DNA of 64,000 nt from Mucilaginibacter frigoritolerans (GCF_007830615.1 NZ_VLLI01000006.1:291145-355144); one strand, 5' to 3'. Counted from the stretch's first letter, positions 32,833-42,813 are shown. Notes: generated by a model from the letters alone, not told the origin. Numbers and translations are program-made.

Positions 32833-34104
32833 TTATATGTGATGATGAAGACTCTCTTCAAGTAACGGATGTTTCTTAGGAACAAGCGATTTAAATTTAC
32901 TTAAAGAAGTAAGCATTGCAAATGTAAACAAACCTACAAACCCAATAAATGCACATATTTCAATAGGGCCTATTTCATGGTACCAAACTGATAATGGTCC
33001 TACTGTTCCCGGCATAATCATTTGGAAATAATCTAACCAGTGACCGCAGATCAAAATGATACAAGCTACCTTTAATACCTTTACCATACGTTTTGAGTCG
33101 CGAGACATCAACACTAACAATGGTGTTAAAAAGTTAACAATAATATTTAACCAGAACCATGGTTTAAATTGAGGCTCCCATCTTTTGTAGAAATAGGCAG
33201 CTTCCTCAGGTAAGTTAGCGTACCAGGTTAGCAAGAATTGTGCAAACCATAAATATGTCCAGAAAACAGAGAAACCAAACATTAGCTGACCTAAGTTATG
33301 AAGGTGATCTTCAGTAACCCATTCTAAATAACCGTTCTCTCTTAAAATAATAATGGTTAAAGTAATTACAGATAAACCGCTAACCCAAAGAGCTGCAAAG
33401 TTATACCAGCCAAACATGGTTGAGAACCAATGTGCTTCTAATGACATGATGGTATCAAAAGCAAATAAAGGAACAGTAAAACCAAATATTAATAGGAACA
33501 ATACTGATGCATTAAAGCTTTTATTGTAATTAAACATACCGCCCAGTTCATCTTCATTATTGGAATATTTAACCAGCATACGGCCTATAAGGCTATAGCT
33601 ACCTAAATAAATTAATAATCTTATTAAAAAGAAAGGGACATTTAAATATCCTGACTTACCAGCTATAACTGAATTGTAATTAGCGTTGCCCGGGGTGGTA
33701 ACTCCTTTAAGTGCCCAAACTTTATATAAATAAGGTAAAACGGTTTGCTTACCTTCATCATTGGGACCTGAATGTGTAAAGAATAATCCACAGCCAATAA
33801 TTACCAATAATACAACGGCTGCGAATGGCAATGTTTTTGCAAAGGCTTGTGGAATACGGAGGATCGACGCTGACCAACCGGCCTGTGCCACATATTGTAC
33901 TGCGCAAAAGAATATACCGCAAATACAAACGCAGGCAAAATAATATCCATTTAATAACAGATTTGCAAAAGTGCGTTCAACATTACCTGTAAAAAAACCA
34001 CCTAATATCCCAATTACGCCAATTGCGATCATTACCAGGCTCCAGGTTTTGGCCTTGCCCTGAAATTCAAATTGCCCGTCGAAACTATGAGAAGTCTTCA
34101 TCAA
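32833..34104 (-). CDS. actF: Alternative complex III subunit ActF (quinol:cytochrome c oxidoreductase membrane protein)
   Basis: 423 aa with about ten hydrophobic helices. Integral subunit of alternative complex III, which oxidises menaquinol and reduces a c-type cytochrome or the oxidase directly. Marks: 'FFTHSGPNDEGKQTVLPYLY', 'YSLIGRMLVKYSNNEDE', 'FDTIMSLEAHWFSTMFGWY', 'HLHNLGQLMFGFSVFWTYLW'. It is related to ActC but lacks the quinone-site residues. It sits between actE (9 bases) and ctaC (47 bases) in the same operon. Confidence 0.9.
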   Translation of the reverse strand: MMKTSHSFDGQFEFQGKAKTWSLVMIAIGVIGILGGFFTGNVERTFANLLLNGYYFACVCICGIFFCAVQYVAQAGWSASILRIPQAFAKTLPFAAVVLLVIIGCGLFFTHSGPNDEGKQTVLPYLYKVWALKGVTTPGNANYNSVIAGKSGYLNVPFFLIRLLIYLGSYSLIGRMLVKYSNNEDELGGMFNYNKSFNASVLFLLIFGFTVPLFAFDTIMSLEAHWFSTMFGWYNFAALWVSGLSVITLTIIILRENGYLEWVTEDHLHNLGQLMFGFSVFWTYLWFAQFLLTWYANLPEEAAYFYKRWEPQFKPWFWLNIIVNFLTPLLVLMSRDSKRMVKVLKVACIILICGHWLDYFQMIMPGTVGPLSVWYHEIGPIEICAFIGFVGLFTFAMLTSLSKFKSLVPKKHPLLEESLHHHI

Positions 34105-34113
34105 AAAATTAGC

Positions 34114-34689
34114 TTATAAAGTTTGTAAATGGTGAACGTACATTATTACTTTCCAGCGCTCGGTTGGTTCTAGCTGTGAAGCATATGAACCCATTGCGTT
34201 AACACCATAAGTAATAGTATGATAAATTTTACCGTCCGTAAGATCTTTCATCGCACCGCCGCGTGATGACTGCCCTTTTGAATATGATGGAGGAGCAGGA
34301 TACCCGTGCTGTACAACTAAACCATCACCCTGGCCGCTAAGACCGTGGCATGGTGAGCAAAAGTGTGCAAATAACAACTTTCCGTCGGCGAAATTTGCTT
34401 GTGTTTGTGGAAGTGGACTTTTTACTTCAGTACCCGCCAACTCATATCCTTCTTTTGTTTTAGGATAATCAAACTTCACAAAACCTACCGGAATGGTACC
34501 CGCTGGTGGAACCTGTGCAGTTTTACCATCCTTAAAGTTATCATTTTTCTGATCCGGATCGTACGCAATATGCTCATACATATTGGGAGCGTATTCCCAA
34601 CCGGTACTTCTTTTATCCTTGCAAGATGATATAACTATCGTTGCAGCGATAACGATAACCGTTGTGCCCAATATTTTTATTTTATTCAT
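34114..34689 (-). CDS. actE: Alternative complex III subunit ActE (mono-heme cytochrome c lipoprotein)
   Basis: 191 aa. Lipobox in 'IVISSCKDKR' puts it on the outer face of a membrane. One c-type heme site 'CSPCHGLSGQGDG' and a likely Met ligand in 'GVNAMGSYASQL'. It passes electrons from the multi-heme ActA to the oxidase. A start three codons upstream (34698) is also possible; both overlap the end of actD (8 or 17 bases). ATG 34689 gives the clean basic start 'MNKIKILG' of a lipoprotein signal. Confidence 0.88.
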   Translation of the reverse strand: MNKIKILGTTVIVIAATIVISSCKDKRSTGWEYAPNMYEHIAYDPDQKNDNFKDGKTAQVPPAGTIPVGFVKFDYPKTKEGYELAGTEVKSPLPQTQANFADGKLLFAHFCSPCHGLSGQGDGLVVQHGYPAPPSYSKGQSSRGGAMKDLTDGKIYHTITYGVNAMGSYASQLEPTERWKVIMYVHHLQTL

Positions 34690-35218
34690 AGCTAACATAT
34701 TTTCTATCGTTATGCTTTACTTCTACAGCTCCCGCTTGTTTTAATAAATTAGTGATATCGTCATGTGGAATATTTCCCTTAGCATCAATAGCTATAACAA
34801 ACCTGTCGTCAGTAGCTCTGTAATCCATTACTCTTGGCGTACGGCCTGGGAAAAGATGCGTTGCATAAAAGAAGGTAGCAACCATACCAAATGCGGTGAA
34901 TAACACTGTCCATTCAAAAGTGATTGGAACAAAATCCGGAATTGCAAAGGCAGGTTTACCACCAATGTTCATAGGCCAATCTTGCACTAACATATAATAT
35001 GCCATGCTAAATATGGTTGTTCCACCTAAACAGCCAAACATAAAGGCTGCATAACCAAGGCGTGAATCCTTTATTCCCAGTTTTTTCTCAATACCATGTA
35101 TAGGCATTGGGGTGTACACATCGTAAATAGGAACACTGTTTTTTTGCAGTGTATCAATCCCGTGCATCAATTCATCGGGATCTTCAAAAAGACCTAAAAT
35201 ATATTTGGTGCTGCTCAT
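34682..35218 (-). CDS. actD: Alternative complex III subunit ActD (DUF3341)
   Basis: 178 aa, two transmembrane helices ('GYAAFMFGCLGGTTIFSMAYY', 'TFEWTVLFTAFGMVATFFYA'). DUF3341 marks: 'YILGLFEDPDELMHGIDTLQ', 'VYTPMPIHGIEKKLG', 'PVTFEW'-type 'VPITFEWTVL' and the C-terminal 'DRFVIAIDAKG'. It has no cofactor. It starts 2 bases after the actC stop and overlaps actE. Confidence 0.92.
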   Translation of the reverse strand: MSSTKYILGLFEDPDELMHGIDTLQKNSVPIYDVYTPMPIHGIEKKLGIKDSRLGYAAFMFGCLGGTTIFSMAYYMLVQDWPMNIGGKPAFAIPDFVPITFEWTVLFTAFGMVATFFYATHLFPGRTPRVMDYRATDDRFVIAIDAKGNIPHDDITNLLKQAGAVEVKHNDRKYVSYE

Positions 35219-35220
35219 TT

Positions 35221-36693
35221 TTATGCTTTTTGGTAATCAGTAATCTCTACGCTGTCAAACTTGGTTAATGATTCTTTATAAAACTCTACCTGTTCGCCAT
35301 CAAGATGACCGTGTTCAATTAATTTTTTCTTAGCCTGTTCACTTGAACTCTTCAATATTAATTTTACTTCGGCCATTGCTATTGAAGGTAATACACGGAT
35401 GAACAATAGGAACATGGTAAAGAATAAACCTATCGATCCGATGAATATACTTACGTCAACCCAGGTTGGATAAAACATAGCCCAGCTTGATGTCAAATAA
35501 TCGCGATGTAATGATACTACAATGATCACAAAACGTTCAAACCACATACCGATGTTTACTACAATTGATAGTACCCATGAAGCAGGGATGTTTGTTCTGA
35601 TTTTTTTGAACCACATTAACTGGGTCATTAGTACGTTACAGCCATACATCATACAACCTGCCCACCAGTAAGGACCGATAAACCTGTTTAAGAATGTATA
35701 TTGCTCGTATTCTCCGCCAGAATAGTAAGCGATAAAGAACTCTGTTAAGTAAGCAACACCCACAATTGATCCGGTTAGAAGGATGATTTTGTTCATCGCT
35801 TCAATGTGGAACATAGTAATGTAGTTTTCTAATCCTAATACTTTACGGGTTACCAGTAACAATGTTTGCACCATGGCAAACCCTGAGAAGATAGCTCCCG
35901 CAACGAAATATGGAGGAAATATAGTAGTGTGCCATCCCGGTTCAAGAGATGTAGCAAAGTCCATTGATACAATAGTGTGTACTGATAATACAAGTGGTGT
36001 TGAAATACCTGCCAAAATCAAACATACTGTTTCAAAACGCTGCCATGTTTTAACCGAACCAGTCCAGCCGAATGATAAAACAGAGTAAATTTTACGACGG
36101 ATACCAGTTGCACGGTCACGAATAGTAGCTAAATCAGGTAACAAACCAGTGTACCAGAAAACTAATGATACAGAGAAGTAAGTTGATATCGCAAATACGT
36201 CCCATACCAGTGGTGAGTTAAAGTTAACCCATAATGATCCGAATTGGTTTGGAAGTGGTAACGGCCAATAAGCCATCCATGGGCGGCCCATGTGTGATAC
36301 TACGTAAGTAGCGGCACAAATTACCGCGAAGATTGTCATCGCCTCAGCAGACCTGTTAATGGAGTTACGCCAGTTTTGACGGAACAACAACAAGATAGCC
36401 GATATAAGTGTACCAGCGTGACCAATACCTACCCACCACACGAAACCGGTGATATCCCAGGCCCAGCCTACTGTTTTATTTAAACCCCATGATCCGATAC
36501 CGTACCAGAAAGTATAGCTTACTGCAAATACCCATAAACAAGCGCCTAAAGAAGCTACAGTAAAACCTATCCACCACGCTTTACCGGGCATATTTTCTAC
36601 GGGACGTAATACATCGTTCGTAATTTTTGCATACGTGATGTCTTTACCCGTAATTAACGGTTCCCTTATTATTGATTCACTATGAGATGCCAT
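35221..36693 (-). CDS. actC: Alternative complex III subunit ActC (NrfD/PsrC-like membrane subunit)
   Basis: 490 aa, about ten transmembrane helices of the NrfD/PsrC type, expected to hold the menaquinol site. Marks: 'GVFAVSYTFWYGIGSWG'-like opening, 'WWVGIGHAGTLISAILLLFR' with the conserved His, 'DFATSLEPGWHTTIFPPYF', and 'MWFERFVIIVVSLHRDYLTS'. It follows actB by 25 bases and is followed after 2 bases by actD. Confidence 0.93.
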   Translation of the reverse strand: MASHSESIIREPLITGKDITYAKITNDVLRPVENMPGKAWWIGFTVASLGACLWVFAVSYTFWYGIGSWGLNKTVGWAWDITGFVWWVGIGHAGTLISAILLLFRQNWRNSINRSAEAMTIFAVICAATYVVSHMGRPWMAYWPLPLPNQFGSLWVNFNSPLVWDVFAISTYFSVSLVFWYTGLLPDLATIRDRATGIRRKIYSVLSFGWTGSVKTWQRFETVCLILAGISTPLVLSVHTIVSMDFATSLEPGWHTTIFPPYFVAGAIFSGFAMVQTLLLVTRKVLGLENYITMFHIEAMNKIILLTGSIVGVAYLTEFFIAYYSGGEYEQYTFLNRFIGPYWWAGCMMYGCNVLMTQLMWFKKIRTNIPASWVLSIVVNIGMWFERFVIIVVSLHRDYLTSSWAMFYPTWVDVSIFIGSIGLFFTMFLLFIRVLPSIAMAEVKLILKSSSEQAKKKLIEHGHLDGEQVEFYKESLTKFDSVEITDYQKA

Positions 36694-36718
36694 ATTTTAT
36701 AATCTCTCTTGTAATTAA

Positions 36719-39700
36719 TTAAGCCTCTAATTCAGATATATTTCTAATTTTTGTCTGGTAACCAACACCTGGCTGCACGTTTAACTCTTCCAAAACATAA
36801 TAAGTTCTTTCGCTTCTTAGTGCTTTTGATACTTCAGAGTCAGGATCATTGCTGTTACCAAACACAATAGCATTTGCAGAACATGTTTGTTGACAAGCCA
36901 TTTTTATATCACCATCTTTTAAAGAGCGTTTCTCGATTTTAGCTTTTAATTTACCAGCCTGGATACGTTGAATACACATTGAGCATTTTTCCATTACCCC
37001 ACGGAAACGAGTGGTAACATCAGGATTCAATACTAATTGGGTATGTTCGTTATTCAGGTAGTTATCAAAGCGAGAATCGTTCCAGTAATTGAACCAGTTA
37101 AAACGACGTACTTTATAAGGACAGTTGTTAGCGCAATAACGTGTACCTACGCAACGGTTGTAAGCCATATGGTTTAAACCCTCGCTTGAGTGAACAGTTG
37201 CCAATACCGGGCAAACAGTTTCGCAAGGTGCGTGTTCACAATGCTGACAAAGCATTGGCTGGTAAACAACCTTAACGTGGTCAAGGTCTTCCAGTTTTGC
37301 TATTTCAGTTTCTTTGGTAACACTAGTTTCGCCATTGTCATTAAAGCTATAGTAACGGTCAATACGGATCCAGTGCATTTCACGACGACGTCTAACTTCG
37401 TCTTTACCTACCACAGGAACGTTATTTTCTGCATTACAAGCAACAACGCAAGCGCCGCAACCTGTACAAGCATTTAAGTCAATTGCCATCACCCAGTTGT
37501 ACTGAGGGTGATCATATTTTTGCCAGAAAAGGCTGTTCTCGTTATAATCTTTGTGATCACCACCTTCTTTTCCGCTGCCAGCAGCTGGATTTTTCAGGTA
37601 TTCAGTAAAGGTAGCTTCTTTAATAATGCTGTTACGACCTTCAATTGAATGGTGTGTTTGCGTTTGAGCCAATGGCGAATTTTCGCCAGTTGAAGTTAAT
37701 ACTGCAACAGCACTGGTTTGGAATGTTCCGTTACGCAGGCTAAAGAAAGGGAATGCGTTTTTACCAACATTGATACCCACAGGACCAACTTTAGTACGTC
37801 CGTAACCTACAGCCACAGAAATAGTACCCTGAGTTTGACCTGGCTGTGATAACACAGGTAAGGTTACTGAATAACCATTAGCATCAACCTTAATAACATC
37901 ACCTCCCTGATAACCTAATTTCTTCATGTCGCTTGGCGACATTGCAGCATAGTTATCCCAGGTTACTTTTGAAACCGGGTCTGGCAATTCCTGTAACCAG
38001 GGGTTGTTTGCACGTTTACCATCACGCATTGCTACTGATTGATAAAGTTGAACTTCAAATTTACCACCATCGGTAGTAAGTGCAGTGCTATGATCTAATA
38101 TAGTTTGGGCTACTGCATTTAAATCGCGGCTAAAAGTATAAGAGCCTGCTGGTTTATCAGCAACTTTTACAAAGCCTGTTTGCAATAATGATTCCCATCC
38201 GCTTTGGCCACTTAATCCGCCTTTAGCTAACAGGTTTTTATCCCAATTATTTTTTACGTATGAGTAATAATCTTTTGTAGCGTTATCAGACCATACAAGG
38301 AAGCTATGTTCTGCTTCGCGCGTATCATAAACCGGGTTAATTGCCGGTTGTTGTATAGTATAGTATCCCTCTAAAGCATTGTTATCACCCCATGATTCAA
38401 GGTAGTAACTAGCAGGAGCAATAACGTTACATAATGAAGCAGTTTCATCACTGAAGTTAGAGAAAGAAACTTTTAAGCGGGTTTTCTTTAAACCGTTAAC
38501 TACATCCTGGCTCTTGAAGTAATCATAAACAGGGTTAGCGTTTAAGAAAAATACGGCTCCTACTTCACCCCTGTTCAGCTCGTTTACAAACTCAACAAAC
38601 TCAGCGTCGTTACCAGCATATTGATATGATGGGTTTTCAAGGTCAATAGTAGTACCATAACTTCCTAGCAGGGAATTGATAGCGTTTACCAATACCTGGG
38701 TAGCCACATCATTTGAACCTGCAACCACCAAGGCTTTGCCTTTAGCTGCAATTAATTCTTTTGATACAATTGCAATTGCTTTTTCAGCATTTGAATTGCT
38801 TAATTTTTTAGTACCTGGTAAAGTTGAACCTGAAACGGCATTGTATAATGCAATTAGTGCAGGTCCTTCTTCAGAAGGTTTAATAGGTATGCGTACATCT
38901 GCATTACTACCTGTCAGACTCATTCCGGTTTCAAACTGGATGTGGCGTGACATTTTTTTGTTTTGCAGTGATTTGCTGTTACGATTTTGTACGTACTGAC
39001 GGGTAAATTCCTCTGGAGAAATCCATGTACCCAGAAAATCAGCACCAAAGCTTACAATTACATCTGCTTTATCAAAATTGTAGTGCGGCAATACTGCTTT
39101 ACCAAAACTATTTTGATTAGCCTGAATGATACCGGTATAAGATACCGCATCATAATTGATATGTTTTGTAGTAGGGAATTGAGTAACAAAATCAGCTATA
39201 ACTGCTAATGATGACGGGCTGCTAATGGTTGAAGTAATAATGCGAATAGCTTTTCCTGATGCTTTGATTGCAGCAAGTTCCGCTTTAACAAATTCATCAA
39301 CACCGTTCCAGCTTAAATCAGCTCCATCCTTTAACGGATTTTTTAAACGGTTTACATCATACAAGTCAAGCACTGATGCTTGTGCTTGAGCACTAACACC
39401 ACCTTTTGATAAAAGGTCATTAGGATTACCTTCTATTTTGATTGGACGACCTTCGCGGGTTTTAACCAAAATAGCATTTCCTTCATAAGTTGAAGTGTAG
39501 TAGTTTGGCACACCCGGAACAACATCTTCCGGTTTAATTAAATAAGGTATTGATTTATGTACAGGCACTTTCTGACAAGCGGCCAGTGTCACAGCACCAA
39601 CGCCAAAGCCAAGTGCTTTCAAAAAGTCGCGGCGAGGTGTTCTACCACCAAGACCACCACCGGTTAAAACATCTTCAATAGGAATAGGCTCCGCAAATTC

Positions 39701-39778
39701 GTTTTTGTTTAATTCAACAAATTCAGGGGTTTTGTTCAGCTCTTCTAAACCTTTCCAGTATTTTTTATTGCTATCCAT
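36719..39778 (-). CDS. actB: Alternative complex III subunit ActB (molybdopterin oxidoreductase-like / 4Fe-4S protein)
   Basis: 1019 aa. A variant Tat signal 'TPRRDFLKALGFGVGAVT' about 50 residues in, then 'AACQ', a possible lipid anchor. Residues about 80-700 resemble molybdopterin oxidoreductases but in ActB they hold no molybdenum. The C-terminal part binds iron-sulfur clusters: 'CTGCGACVVACNAENN', 'CQHCEHAPCETVCPV', 'CANNCPYKVRRFNW', 'CSMCIQRI', 'ACQQTCSANAI'. It forms the external electron wire between ActC and the heme subunits. It starts 40 bases after the actA stop. Confidence 0.94.
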   Translation of the reverse strand: MDSNKKYWKGLEELNKTPEFVELNKNEFAEPIPIEDVLTGGGLGGRTPRRDFLKALGFGVGAVTLAACQKVPVHKSIPYLIKPEDVVPGVPNYYTSTYEGNAILVKTREGRPIKIEGNPNDLLSKGGVSAQAQASVLDLYDVNRLKNPLKDGADLSWNGVDEFVKAELAAIKASGKAIRIITSTISSPSSLAVIADFVTQFPTTKHINYDAVSYTGIIQANQNSFGKAVLPHYNFDKADVIVSFGADFLGTWISPEEFTRQYVQNRNSKSLQNKKMSRHIQFETGMSLTGSNADVRIPIKPSEEGPALIALYNAVSGSTLPGTKKLSNSNAEKAIAIVSKELIAAKGKALVVAGSNDVATQVLVNAINSLLGSYGTTIDLENPSYQYAGNDAEFVEFVNELNRGEVGAVFFLNANPVYDYFKSQDVVNGLKKTRLKVSFSNFSDETASLCNVIAPASYYLESWGDNNALEGYYTIQQPAINPVYDTREAEHSFLVWSDNATKDYYSYVKNNWDKNLLAKGGLSGQSGWESLLQTGFVKVADKPAGSYTFSRDLNAVAQTILDHSTALTTDGGKFEVQLYQSVAMRDGKRANNPWLQELPDPVSKVTWDNYAAMSPSDMKKLGYQGGDVIKVDANGYSVTLPVLSQPGQTQGTISVAVGYGRTKVGPVGINVGKNAFPFFSLRNGTFQTSAVAVLTSTGENSPLAQTQTHHSIEGRNSIIKEATFTEYLKNPAAGSGKEGGDHKDYNENSLFWQKYDHPQYNWVMAIDLNACTGCGACVVACNAENNVPVVGKDEVRRRREMHWIRIDRYYSFNDNGETSVTKETEIAKLEDLDHVKVVYQPMLCQHCEHAPCETVCPVLATVHSSEGLNHMAYNRCVGTRYCANNCPYKVRRFNWFNYWNDSRFDNYLNNEHTQLVLNPDVTTRFRGVMEKCSMCIQRIQAGKLKAKIEKRSLKDGDIKMACQQTCSANAIVFGNSNDPDSEVSKALRSERTYYVLEELNVQPGVGYQTKIRNISELEA

Positions 39779-39818
39779 TTAAGCTAAATAAACTGTAATG
39801 CTACGTTTTAATCAATTA

Positions 39819-41081
39819 TTAATAATGGCACTTACCGCACTCAATACCACCCATTGCTGCTTCAGAAACCTTTTTGCCTTGTTTAATAAGGTCATGCACA
39901 GCTATCATGTTTTCATAGTAAGCGTTACCTTTTGTATTAACATCGGTACGCTTGTGGCATTGAATACACCATTTCATGGTTAGCGGGCTATACTGATAAA
40001 CCTCTTTCATGGTTTGAACAGGACCGTGGCAAGTTTGGCATTTTAAACCAGCAACTTTTACGTGTTGTGAGTGATTGAAATATGCAAAGTCAGGCAGGTT
40101 ATGGATACGCACCCATTGAATAGGCCTTGCTTTTGTGCTGTCATATTTTTGTGTTTGCGGATCATATCCCAAAGCATCATAAATCTTATGTATCTCTGGC
40201 GACTCAGTTTTAACAACTTTGTGGCAGTTCATACATACGTTTAATGAAGGGATTGATGCATTTTTTGACTTGTATGCACCTGAGTGGCAATACTGGCAAT
40301 CAATTTTCATTGCGCCGGCATGCAAATCATGCGGGAATTTAATAGGCTGTACCGGTTGGTAACCCTGGTGAACGTTAGTGTTCCACATGGTAACCCATGT
40401 CCAGCTGCCTAATGCTAAAGTACCACATAGTAATGCAAAGAAAACAAACTTCTTATTCTTGGCTAATTTCTTGATGCCGGCTAAGCGGTCAACTGCAACC
40501 ACCTCAACAGCCTCATCTTCAAAAACAAAATCTTTATTTTTAGATAATAAGCGTTCAAGTGTGGCAATTACCTTGTTCAACACCAATATAATAATAATGG
40601 CCAGAACAATTACACCAATTAATGCATAGATAACCAAATCGCTCGGGCCGGTTTCTGCTGCAACTTGTGTACCAGCGCCAGGCTTAGGAGCAGCCTGCAT
40701 GGTTTTCCATGTAGTACGGACATAAGCTAAAATATTAGCCACATCGCCATCGGTCAGCTCGCCGAACACAGTCATACCAGATTGGTTGTATTCGTTGTAA
40801 ATTTTAAGTGCCTTTGGATCTTTGGCTGCAATTAATGCCTGGTTGTTCTCAATCCAATGAGTTAACCATTTGTCGTCGGTTTCGTCGGTAACTGTTGGGC
40901 CTAATGCCGGTCCGATAAGCTTAGAGTCTATCTTGTGACACGTTGTACATTTGGCTTTAAAAATGGCCTCACCCTTAGCGGCATCTCCCTGCGCATAAGC
41001 TGAGAATCCCAGAAAAGCAAAACCGGCAATCAGTAAAACCGACCTTGAGAATTGTTTAAAAATCAATGAGAAACTCCTCAT
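39819..41081 (-). CDS. actA: Alternative complex III subunit ActA (six-heme cytochrome c)
   Basis: 420 aa. Signal peptide (ending SAYAQ), then a mono-heme domain ('CTTCHKIDSKLIGPALG'), a first transmembrane helix ('LVIYALIGVIVLAIIIILVL'), a second ('KFVFFALLCGTLALGSW'), and a C-terminal domain with five CxxCH sites: CQYCH, CMNCH, CQTCH, CIQCH, CGKCH. Classical ActA is pentaheme; the N-terminal mono-heme domain makes six here. First gene of the respiratory operon, with a promoter about 90 bases upstream. Confidence 0.92.
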   Translation of the reverse strand: MRSFSLIFKQFSRSVLLIAGFAFLGFSAYAQGDAAKGEAIFKAKCTTCHKIDSKLIGPALGPTVTDETDDKWLTHWIENNQALIAAKDPKALKIYNEYNQSGMTVFGELTDGDVANILAYVRTTWKTMQAAPKPGAGTQVAAETGPSDLVIYALIGVIVLAIIIILVLNKVIATLERLLSKNKDFVFEDEAVEVVAVDRLAGIKKLAKNKKFVFFALLCGTLALGSWTWVTMWNTNVHQGYQPVQPIKFPHDLHAGAMKIDCQYCHSGAYKSKNASIPSLNVCMNCHKVVKTESPEIHKIYDALGYDPQTQKYDSTKARPIQWVRIHNLPDFAYFNHSQHVKVAGLKCQTCHGPVQTMKEVYQYSPLTMKWCIQCHKRTDVNTKGNAYYENMIAVHDLIKQGKKVSEAAMGGIECGKCHY

Positions 41082-41562
41082 AAAGTGTATTTATACTAAA
41101 TAATTTTATTGTTAAAGATTGATATTCACGAAGAAATGCTTGTTTTATCCGAAATTTTCAGTCACAAAAGTATAATTTATTACAGTATCACTGACAAATA
41201 AATGACAGCAATATCTAATTTATAATTGTTCTAAATAATACATTATAGGCCTTTAAATTTGATTTTATGATCACTATTTACAGGTAAAACACATTCAAAA
41301 TCATAAAACCAACAATGTCAAAAAGTTAATAGGTTGTATTAAGCCGAATGTTCAATCAGGTTCTATGAAAAACAAGATCGAACTATTAATTGTTACACCA
41401 GACTGATTTTTTTGTAATAGTTATTTTACTCAATAACTTATTAAATCAAATTTATAAAATAGTATTCAATTCCTCTTCATAACATTTTGACATTCAAAGC
41501 CCACAAGGGTTACCTTTTTGTATTTGCAGGTATCAATATAAAAACCACCAAACAAACACATC
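41082..41562. other. Intergenic region upstream of actA and the DUF4349 gene
   Basis: 481 bases, strongly A/T-rich, between divergent genes. It contains the act promoter (41165-41198). On the plus strand near the DUF4349 start only an imperfect TACCTTTTTG is seen at about 41511. No RNA gene or repeat recognised. Confidence 0.5.
41165..41198 (-). promoter_or_regulatory. Promoter of the alternative complex III / oxidase operon
   Basis: On the minus strand, -33 TTTG (41195-41198) and -7 TACTTTTG (41165-41172) with a 22-base spacer match the Bacteroidota pattern. The leader to actA would be about 80 bases. Confidence 0.6.
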
Positions 41563-42456
41563 ATGAAAACAAAATTTTTAATTCCGCTAATAGCGGGCCT
41601 GGGATTGCTATGTGCATGCAAAGGGAAAAGTAAAAGTTCAAGTGAAACTGCTGATTCAGTTTCTACCGAATCTGCCTCTTTTACAAAAGAAAAAAGTTTA
41701 ACACCGAAAAGTGATAGCCTACCGAATAATACTAAACTAGTAAAAACGGCCGATATACGTTTTAAGGTAAAAAACGTACAACAAACCAGCGAACGTATTG
41801 CCACTTTAACAACAAGCCTTAACGGAACGGTTATACATAACTATATACATTCCACAACAAGCGATAGCGTAAATATTCAAAAAAGCAATGATTCTTTATT
41901 GCGGGTTACCGTTTTAAGTATTAGTGATGATATGACGGTAAAGATTCCACCGGGAAATATGGAAAATTTTGTGGAGCAGGTAACCCATATGGGCATTTAC
42001 ATTAACAAAAGCAAGATGGATATTACAGATAAATCATTGGAATATCTTTCAACCAAACTTAAACTCAAAAACCAATATGAGCTAATAGGCCAGCAAAAGA
42101 ATGGGGAGAGCAATGCAAAAGATCCCGATAATTTACTGGCATTAAAAAACAGTATGGTTGACCAGCAAATTGGTAACCGTAAAATTGACGACTCTGTTAA
42201 AAATAGTACCATAACTTTAAGTTTTTATGAAAACAACATCATTAACAAAGAACTTATTGCGAATGATAATCTTTCAGCCTATAATCTACCATTTAGCAAA
42301 CGACTAAGCATGTCCATTGAAAATGGTTGGGATGTGTTTGTTGATGTATTTGTGCTTATTGCAAACCTTTGGATTCTGATCCCAATTGGAGCCGGTGCTT
42401 GGCTAGTTGTTAGATATTACAAGAAAAAGAAAACTATTGCACTTGCAAAAAACTAA
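41563..42456 (+). CDS. DUF4349 lipoprotein
   Basis: 297 aa. Lipobox in 'LGLLCACKGK' (C18 or C20 area) and a Ser/Thr-rich linker. DUF4349 marks: 'KLVKTADIRFKVKNVQQTSE', a middle coiled region 'KLKLKNQYELIGQQKN', and a C-terminal transmembrane helix ('VFVLIANLWILIPIGAGAWLVV') followed by 'RYYKKKK'. With lipid at one end and a helix at the other, it may bridge or lie along the membrane. The function of DUF4349 is unknown. It stands alone. Confidence 0.87.
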   Translation: MKTKFLIPLIAGLGLLCACKGKSKSSSETADSVSTESASFTKEKSLTPKSDSLPNNTKLVKTADIRFKVKNVQQTSERIATLTTSLNGTVIHNYIHSTTSDSVNIQKSNDSLLRVTVLSISDDMTVKIPPGNMENFVEQVTHMGIYINKSKMDITDKSLEYLSTKLKLKNQYELIGQQKNGESNAKDPDNLLALKNSMVDQQIGNRKIDDSVKNSTITLSFYENNIINKELIANDNLSAYNLPFSKRLSMSIENGWDVFVDVFVLIANLWILIPIGAGAWLVVRYYKKKKTIALAKN

Positions 42457-42574
42457 CCGGCACTTGTTGTCTTAAAGTGATTTTAAACAGTCACATTAAT
42501 TTGTATTAATAGACTAATTAATGTGTTATCGTAAAAAACATATAAATCAATATTCATTTTTCCCTAAACATTTA

Positions 42575-42582
42575 TATTTTTG
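42575..42582 (+). promoter_or_regulatory. -7 box for the small membrane protein
   Basis: TATTTTTG matches TAnnTTTG, 27 bases before ATG 42610; it lies at the start of a longer possible frame (42580), which supports the ATG at 42610. Confidence 0.55.
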
Positions 42583-42609
42583 CTGCACATTAAAATAAAA
42601 TTGCAAACA

Positions 42610-42795
42610 ATGGAATCAACAGAAAATGCCAACGCAGAAAGTCATTACAAATTAATAGTTGTAGCTATTGTTATAGGGTTAGCAGGCGTTTACCTACGTT
42701 TTGCTGATTTTCACTACAGCACCATAATAGCTAACATTTTACTAATTATTGGTGTAGGTATAGCACTTAAAGCTGTATTCGCTATTCTGAAATAA
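42610..42795 (+). CDS. Small two-helix membrane protein
   Basis: 61 aa, not recognised. A hydrophilic start ('MESTENANAESHY') and two hydrophobic helices ('KLIVVAIVIGLAGVYLRF' and 'TIIANILLIIGVGIALKAVFAI') separated by 'ADFHYS'. Clear own promoter and a strong terminator make it a real gene despite its size. Function unknown. Confidence 0.75.
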   Translation: MESTENANAESHYKLIVVAIVIGLAGVYLRFADFHYSTIIANILLIIGVGIALKAVFAILK

Positions 42796-42813
42796 ACTCA
42801 AACTAAAAAATAC

